From: JADJOY01 sp964450125
GTDB taxonomy: Bacteria; JADJOY01
Length of the DNA stretch: 28,002 nucleotides
NCBI GenBank assembly: GCA_964450125.1
Contig: CAYVDO010000058.1
Coordinates: forward strand, 1-28,002
Direction of reading: 5' to 3'
Shown here: piece after piece, positions 23,386 through 28,002 of the stretch
How positions within the stretch are numbered: position 1 is the stretch's first letter
Layout: each line of letters begins with the position of its first letter
Translations under genes and position numbers: made by a program
The notes under the pieces: model-generated
The model's database searches: none
Seen by the model: the letters and a program-made list of their open reading frames with translations, nothing else
Told to the model about the DNA's origin: nothing

Positions 23386-26300
23386 TCAGATGTGGATGGC
23401 GGTGGCGCGGGAGACCTGTGTGGCGAAGCGATCGCGCCAATCCGGGCCGCTCAGACGCTCGGCCAGCTCCACGGCGATGTGCCGCGGGTCGAGGGCGAGC
23501 GCCGCATGACGCCTCAATCCCTGGACGCACGACGGGCAGTTGGTGAGGACGACCGCGCGATTCGCGCCGTCCCGTGGCGCCCGCGTGGCGAGCGCGGCAC
23601 CGAGTGCCACGCGTTTGCGATCGAGCATCGCGTCGGAGATGTCGGGACGCGAGAGCGCAAGAGTACCGGCCTCCGAGCAGCAATGCGGCACGTCGGTGAG
23701 CGTGTATCCACCGAGCTCACCTAGAACTTGCGCAGCCGCGCCGGAGAGCGAGTCGTGGCAGGGTGCGTGGTAGAGCGCGCCACGTGCCCCCTCCAGGCGT
23801 AGCCCGTGATCGAGAGCGAAACGCGCCACGTCGACGATCGGCGCGCCGAAGGTCTCACGAAGCTGGATCGCGTCGAGACCTTCGCGACACGTGCCACACG
23901 TCACCACCACCGCGTCGAAGCGCAAGTACGAGAACATCTCGCGGATCTGGCTCATCAAGATGGTGTTGCCGAGCAGCGTCGCGCGATACGAATCCGCGCG
24001 CGCGTTGGCGTGGTTCGGGAAGCCGCAACACAAGAGCGGAGGCGTGAGAATCACGCGCGTGCCGAGGGCGAGGAGCACGTGGATCGCGGCCTTCGCGATG
24101 GCGCCGTGCAAACGCTCCGAGCCGCAACCCGGGAAATAAAGCACCGTGTGGCTTGCGTCGCCCTCGGGTTCGATCGTCAGCACCTGATCCGAGCCGCAAG
24201 CGGGTAGCGCATCACGCAGCGTCTCGTTCGTCGCCTCGGGCACCGGCGAACGCAGCACGTCGAGCACGTACCTCTGCGCACGTGGCGCACGCGACTGGAA
24301 AGGCTCGGCCAGCCGATGCCCCGCGCGTTGCAGCCGGCCTCCCAGCTCGATCAGCCCTGCGCGCAACGCCCGTTCGAGCGTCGGCGAGCGGGTGTCGAGA
24401 TAGCAAAGGGTGAGCCGGGTCGCGAGCGGCGAGTGCTTCTTTCCCCACGCCGCGAGCAGCTCGCGCTCCAGCACCGACACCTCGCCGGTGTCGATGTCGA
24501 CGGGGCACGGCTTCAGACATTTGTGGCAGATGGTGCAGTGATCGGCGACCTCTTCCAGGTAACCGAGAAGATCGAACGCGCCCGAGCGCCGCCGCTGGGC
24601 ATCGTAGAGCAGCGCTTCGATGAGCGAGCCGATGGCGAGATTCTTGTTCCGCGGGTGGAAGAACATCCCGCGGCCAGGATGAAAAACACAGCAATCGGCT
24701 TTGCATTTACCGCAGCGCACGCAGGTCGCAATCTCCTTCGCGAGCGCTTCCAGCCGCCCCGCCTGAAGAATGCGCGCCTCCAGCTCGAGGAGGTTGAAGG
24801 AGGGGGTGAACACCTGATCGAGGATGTCGAGATCGGCGAGCTTCCCCGGGTTCATGAGCCCGCCCGGGTCGACTTCCGCACGATGGGTGTTCAGCTCGGC
24901 GCGGCGCGCCGAGTCCCAGTAGCGGAGCTTGGTGATGCCGATGCCGTGCTCGCCCGACACCACGCCGCCCAACTCCTCGACGCGGCGAAACACCTTGTCC
25001 ACGACGTGGTCCGCGCGATCGAGCATGGGCCGATCGTTGGAGAGCACGGGAATGTTCACGTGCACGTTGCCGTCGCCGGCGTGCATGTGGGTCGCAAGCA
25101 CGATGCGCCGCGCGCGCACCTCGGCGGTGGTCGCTTCGAGCTTCTCGATCACGGCGGGATGACCGCGCACCAGATCGGCGAGGCGATGGCGCAAGCGCCG
25201 CACCAGGTCTCCGCTGCGCACCGTCGTCTCGTCGGCGGCCGACAGATCGGCACGTGCTCGCTCGCAGAGCGCGAGGGCCGCGGCCACCTTGCGATCGAGC
25301 CCCGGCGAACCGGTCGCGGTCTCCTGCCGCGACAGGAGCTCCGCGTAACGCGCCACCAGCCGGTCGTCGCTGAAGCGCTCCTCCTCGACGTTGCAGCTCT
25401 CGACGAAGCGCGCGAACTCGCCCAGCGCCGCCAGCGGAAGCACCACGTCCTCGTTGATCTTGAACGCGTTGGTGCGCTTGGCGATGGCGCCCAATCGCTT
25501 GCGATCCGCCCAGAAGCGCTGCGCCTCGGTGGCGTCGGCGGCGATCGAGAGCTCGGTGTTGGCGTGACGCACCAGTAGCCCGCGGATCGTCGCCACTCCC
25601 CGCTCGACTTGCGCCTCGGTGTGGCCCACCACGTCGATCACCAGCACGGCGCGCGGCGTTTCGGCGCGGGCGGCCTTGGTCTGGTAGCCGATGGCGCGCA
25701 CGTACTCCTCGTCGAAATGCTCGAGAGCGAGTAGCGCCTCTTCACCGCGGTTCGGCAACGCCCGCGAGATCTCCACGATGATCTCGCTCGCCTCGTCGAA
25801 GCTCGGCCCGAAGAATTCGAGACAGAGCGTCCGCGTCAGCGGATATGCCGGGTAGAGAATGAACACCGCCGACGTGACGATTCCGTCGGTGCCCTCTTTC
25901 TGAAGCCCGGGCAGCCCCTTGAGCGCCTTGTTGGTGATGTCCTTCCAGAGTCCCGGCTTGCGGATCTCGTTACCGCCGAGCTCGATCGCGCGAAGCCGAG
26001 CGCCGTCCTCGTCCAGCACCTCGAAGCGCGCCACGTCCTCGGCAAGGATCTTTCGGAGTTGGTGGTTGGTGCGCCGCACCCACCAGTTCCGGCCGCTCGG
26101 CATCGCGATCCGAAACTCGAGCAGGTTGTCGATGCACGTGCCCCAGAGCACGCAGTCCTTGCCGCCGGCGTTCTCGGCGATGTTGCCGCCGATGGTCGAA
26201 GCCCAGGCACTGGTGGGATCAGTCGCGAACACGAGTCCGTGGTGCGCCGCCAGCTCGATGGCACGCTCGGTGATCACGCCCGCTTCCAGCGACAGCGCGT

Positions 26301-27033
26301 GCGCCGCCATCGTCCCGCCATCGTCGAGCACCAGCTCGCGGGTCTCGAATCCGCGGATGCGATCGAGCTTCTCGGTGTTCACCACCACGCAATCCGGGCG
26401 CAGCGGCACCGCGCCGCCCGTGAGCCCGGTGCCCGCGCCGCGCGGGATCGCGTGCAGGCCGAGCCGCGCGATCGCCACCAAGAGGGGCGCCACCTGTGCC
26501 TCTGCGGACGGCGTGACCACCGCAACCGGCAAATGAAGGCGCCAATCGGTGGCATCGGTGGAGTGGCTGACGAGCGTGAACGGATCGAAACGAACGCTCT
26601 CTGCACCGACGATCGCGCCCAAGGCGGCCCGCAATTGCGCGCGGCGACGCGGCGCCGACTCGATCGCGTGGCGCAGGGAGGCTGCGAGTGTCCGGCACTC
26701 CGCCAGGACTTCGAGCACCAGCGCGTCGCCGCCCGCGTGCTGCTCGATCACACCCAGGCTCGTATCCAGCGCGCGGAAGAACCAGCGCCGACGCCGCGCC
26801 GAATCGAGCAACGCTTGATGCAGGTAGGGATTGCGCCGGTGGATCAGCAGTTCGCCGAAGAACCGCATCAAGAGCCGCGCCGAGCGCCCGGTCACACGGC
26901 GTGCGCGCAGCTGCTCGAGCCGCTTCCACATCCCGGCGCCAGCGAGCAGCAGGACGGACTGTCGATCACTCGCCGACGTGTAATTGAACGGGATCTCGCG
27001 ACCGCCGCTTGGGGGTACTGCCGTCGCGTCCAT
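23386..27033 (-). CDS. DUF3683-type FAD/Fe-S oxidoreductase (fused D-2-hydroxyacid dehydrogenase-like)
   Basis: The 1215-residue fusion has an N-terminal DUF3683-like segment (REIPFNYTSASDRQ, MWKRLEQLRARRVTGRSARL, about 12-80). A PCMH-type FAD-binding domain follows (about 165-400, with GAGTGLTGGAVP at 199-210 and STIGGNIAENAGG at 279-291). An FAD-oxidase C domain contains HMHAGDGNVHVNIPV and GEHGIGITK. Two 4Fe-4S motifs follow (CVRCGKCKADC about 771; CTICHKCLKPCP about 831). Finally there is a GlpC/GlcF-like region with CCG-type cysteine motifs (FPGCG..CCGFP, CGTCREG, PCHDS, CCSEAGT, NCPSC). It should oxidise a D-2-hydroxyacid such as lactate, glycolate or 2-hydroxyglutarate and pass electrons to quinone or another Fe-S carrier. 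ATG 27033 is preferred over TTG 27051. Confidence 0.92.
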   Translation of the reverse strand: MDATAVPPSGGREIPFNYTSASDRQSVLLLAGAGMWKRLEQLRARRVTGRSARLLMRFFGELLIHRRNPYLHQALLDSARRRRWFFRALDTSLGVIEQHAGGDALVLEVLAECRTLAASLRHAIESAPRRRAQLRAALGAIVGAESVRFDPFTLVSHSTDATDWRLHLPVAVVTPSAEAQVAPLLVAIARLGLHAIPRGAGTGLTGGAVPLRPDCVVVNTEKLDRIRGFETRELVLDDGGTMAAHALSLEAGVITERAIELAAHHGLVFATDPTSAWASTIGGNIAENAGGKDCVLWGTCIDNLLEFRIAMPSGRNWWVRRTNHQLRKILAEDVARFEVLDEDGARLRAIELGGNEIRKPGLWKDITNKALKGLPGLQKEGTDGIVTSAVFILYPAYPLTRTLCLEFFGPSFDEASEIIVEISRALPNRGEEALLALEHFDEEYVRAIGYQTKAARAETPRAVLVIDVVGHTEAQVERGVATIRGLLVRHANTELSIAADATEAQRFWADRKRLGAIAKRTNAFKINEDVVLPLAALGEFARFVESCNVEEERFSDDRLVARYAELLSRQETATGSPGLDRKVAAALALCERARADLSAADETTVRSGDLVRRLRHRLADLVRGHPAVIEKLEATTAEVRARRIVLATHMHAGDGNVHVNIPVLSNDRPMLDRADHVVDKVFRRVEELGGVVSGEHGIGITKLRYWDSARRAELNTHRAEVDPGGLMNPGKLADLDILDQVFTPSFNLLELEARILQAGRLEALAKEIATCVRCGKCKADCCVFHPGRGMFFHPRNKNLAIGSLIEALLYDAQRRRSGAFDLLGYLEEVADHCTICHKCLKPCPVDIDTGEVSVLERELLAAWGKKHSPLATRLTLCYLDTRSPTLERALRAGLIELGGRLQRAGHRLAEPFQSRAPRAQRYVLDVLRSPVPEATNETLRDALPACGSDQVLTIEPEGDASHTVLYFPGCGSERLHGAIAKAAIHVLLALGTRVILTPPLLCCGFPNHANARADSYRATLLGNTILMSQIREMFSYLRFDAVVVTCGTCREGLDAIQLRETFGAPIVDVARFALDHGLRLEGARGALYHAPCHDSLSGAAAQVLGELGGYTLTDVPHCCSEAGTLALSRPDISDAMLDRKRVALGAALATRAPRDGANRAVVLTNCPSCVQGLRRHAALALDPRHIAVELAERLSGPDWRDRFATQVSRATAIHI

Positions 27034-27188
27034 GGCAGGACGTGCCGGCAAGGATCGTGCCCTCCCGGTGATCGCCTTCGAGCGCTACGAGATCGCCCCA
27101 AAGCGTCGCCCGATCTCAACGGGCGAGGCCGTGCGACCGTTACCGCGCCGCCCTCCGCATTCGCGACTCGTCACGGGCCGGGGACTGC

Positions 27189-27208
27189 GGGCGGCCTGGC
27201 GGCCGCCC
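27189..27208. repeat. Short hairpin repeat GGGCGGCC-TGGC-GGCCGCCC
   Basis: An 8-bp perfect stem with a TGGC loop, followed by CCTACGA, lies in the 244-bp gap upstream of the oxidoreductase gene. This type of GGGCGGCC..GGCCGCCCCTACG palindrome recurs between genes in many bacterial genomes; here only one copy is seen. It may stop transcription coming from the 27278-27646 gene. Nothing else is recognisable in the gap. Confidence 0.5.
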
Positions 27209-27277
27209 CTACGAGCAACGGCTGGTAGTCGTGGCGGATGAGTGGTGTCTGCGGTCGAGGCCACACCGGGAAACGGC

Positions 27278-27646
27278 TCAGACCGACGCCGGCGGGGTGT
27301 CGAGGTACTCCCCGAGGACCTCGATCTCGCCGACGATGTTGGCGTTCAGCTCTTCGAGATCCTGAGCGGGAACCCACCATTCCGTGTGGTGCGACGCACC
27401 GACCTGATGAATCGCGTATCGATCCATGAACGTCTTGGCCACGCGGAAGCGCGTGACGTAGCCGACGCCCGAATCACGCACATTCCACTTCGTGGCGATC
27501 TCGACGGCGTACGCCTCCTTGGTCACCGGATAGAAGATCGGCTGCTCGCCGAGCCGCGGCGGCCAGCGCCGGAAGCCGCTGCGGCGAACCAGCTCCATCT
27601 CCTCCGGCCCGGTCGGGCGGTACAAAGTGACGGTCTCGACGTTCAC
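27278..27646 (-). CDS. Small conserved hypothetical protein
   Basis: The 122-residue soluble protein begins VTLYRPTGPEEMELVRRSGF, with later blocks WPPRLGEQPIFYPVT, EIATKWNVRDSGVGYVTRF and HTEWWVPAQDLEELN, then IVGEIEVLGEY. I recognise this as a common small bacterial family that databases often name 'ADP-ribosylation/crystallin J1', a label with no experimental basis that I know of. The pattern is strongly conserved and full length. The start is GTG 27646 with only a weak GGGG upstream. It stands alone between the oxidoreductase and repeat array 3. Confidence 0.8.
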   Translation of the reverse strand: MNVETVTLYRPTGPEEMELVRRSGFRRWPPRLGEQPIFYPVTKEAYAVEIATKWNVRDSGVGYVTRFRVAKTFMDRYAIHQVGASHHTEWWVPAQDLEELNANIVGEIEVLGEYLDTPPASV

Positions 27647-27794
27647 TGCGTGTGTCCCCGCCGCTCACGATCGCACGCGAAGCGGATGAGTTGCAGCTCT
27701 CGCGTCCCCGCGAGGATCCGTCTGCAGGCTCCTCGGAGGAAGGCATCCCACGGAAGCTCGCGCAACGAGGATCGCCCCACCGTTGTTTCCGTGG
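27647..27794. other. Intergenic stretch before repeat array 3
   Basis: No gene, RNA or clear regulatory site is visible. Minus-strand ORFs crossing this stretch continue into the repeat and are not credible. It should contain the promoter of the small conserved hypothetical gene. Confidence 0.4.
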
Positions 27795-28002
27795 GCGAGC
27801 CGCGAGCGAAGCGAGGCGACTTGGGGGTGGGACCCGCCGCGGCTCGGCCGCGGCGGGCGGGGGTCTGGAACAGACCCCGAATGCGCACCCCGACGACCGA
27901 TCGGCGCCCGGTCTCCACGCTCGCCTCTCACCTCTCCGCGAGCCAGAGGCGAGCCGCGAGCGAAGCGAGGCGACTTGGGGGTGGGACCCGCCGCGGCTCG
28001 GC
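27795..28002 (+). repeat. Structured intergenic repeat array 3 (cut by window end)
   Basis: One full unit and the start of another, with G-runs at 27823 and 27977, give again a 154-bp period. Hairpin A (27833-27857, CCCGCCGCGGC-TCG-GCCGCGGCGGG) is a perfect 11-bp stem, and hairpin B (27860-27878) is GGGGTCTG-GAA-CAGACCCC. Compared with array 1, stem bases differ on both sides so that pairing is kept. The unit is of the array-internal type (GGAACAG loop followed by CCCCGAATGCGCAC), so more units probably follow outside the window. Same orientation as arrays 1 and 2. Confidence 0.87.

Noticed and set aside
27643..27931. Minus-strand ORFs overlapping repeat array 3
   Set aside because: Arg/Pro/Gly-rich translations of hairpin sequence with no family features.
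1..28002. CRISPR interpretation of the repeat arrays
   Set aside because: The period is 154 bp with two large hairpins and related, not unique, spacers; there are no short identical direct repeats and no cas genes.

Overview
The window is high-GC bacterial DNA with dense gene packing, many GTG/TTG starts and 4-bp ATGA/GTGA gene junctions. The gene set is a long cysteine-rich DUF3683-type FAD/Fe-S oxidoreductase, PilZ proteins, a bacterial EXPERA-domain protein and a Czc-type RND pump. This suggests a delta-proteobacterial or Myxococcota-like environmental genome. That placement is an inference from gene content; there is no rRNA or marker gene here to settle it.

Layout. Positions 1-263 hold a structured intergenic repeat array and a perfect palindrome, followed by quinolinate synthase (nadA, +). 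A 181-bp MITE-like element with 19-bp terminal inverted repeats precedes a large PilZ/transmembrane protein, which overlaps a prepilin-like gene (+). A four-helix membrane protein (-) faces a translationally coupled EXPERA protein/SDR pair (+), and a small PilZ protein (+) follows. Next comes a mobile zone: a frameshifted IS1595-type transposase remnant and a complete IS256-family element (7356-8769) with 24-bp imperfect inverted repeats and a perfect 9-bp target duplication.

Right beside the insertion sequence, on the minus strand, lies a compact cassette (11557 down to 8902): a DUF3696-type AAA ATPase, a PIN-like nuclease and an RNA ligase. The three are joined by two successive 4-bp start/stop overlaps and have visibly lower GC than the neighbourhood. 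This is my main candidate for an undescribed system: an ATP-gated RNA-cleaving and RNA-resealing module, perhaps for defence or stress.

After a conserved membrane-associated hypothetical (-) comes a second copy of the repeat array (about 13.0-13.25 kb), ending immediately before a dual-specificity phosphatase/CPBP protease pair (+). A heavy-metal efflux operon follows: a small exported protein, then CzcC, CzcB and CzcA (14.5-20.8 kb). A convergent minus-strand block covers 20.8-27.6 kb: PCMT-like methyltransferase, DUF1877 protein, two small membrane-linked hypotheticals, the 1215-residue FAD/Fe-S oxidoreductase and a small conserved hypothetical. The window closes in a third copy of the repeat array.

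The repeat family has a 154-bp period in the arrays at both ends of the window and about 155 bp in the middle one, always in the same orientation. It carries two hairpins whose stems covary between copies, and it appears in two unit types (array-internal and array-terminal). I could not identify it with any named repeat. No rRNA, tRNA or CRISPR array was seen.
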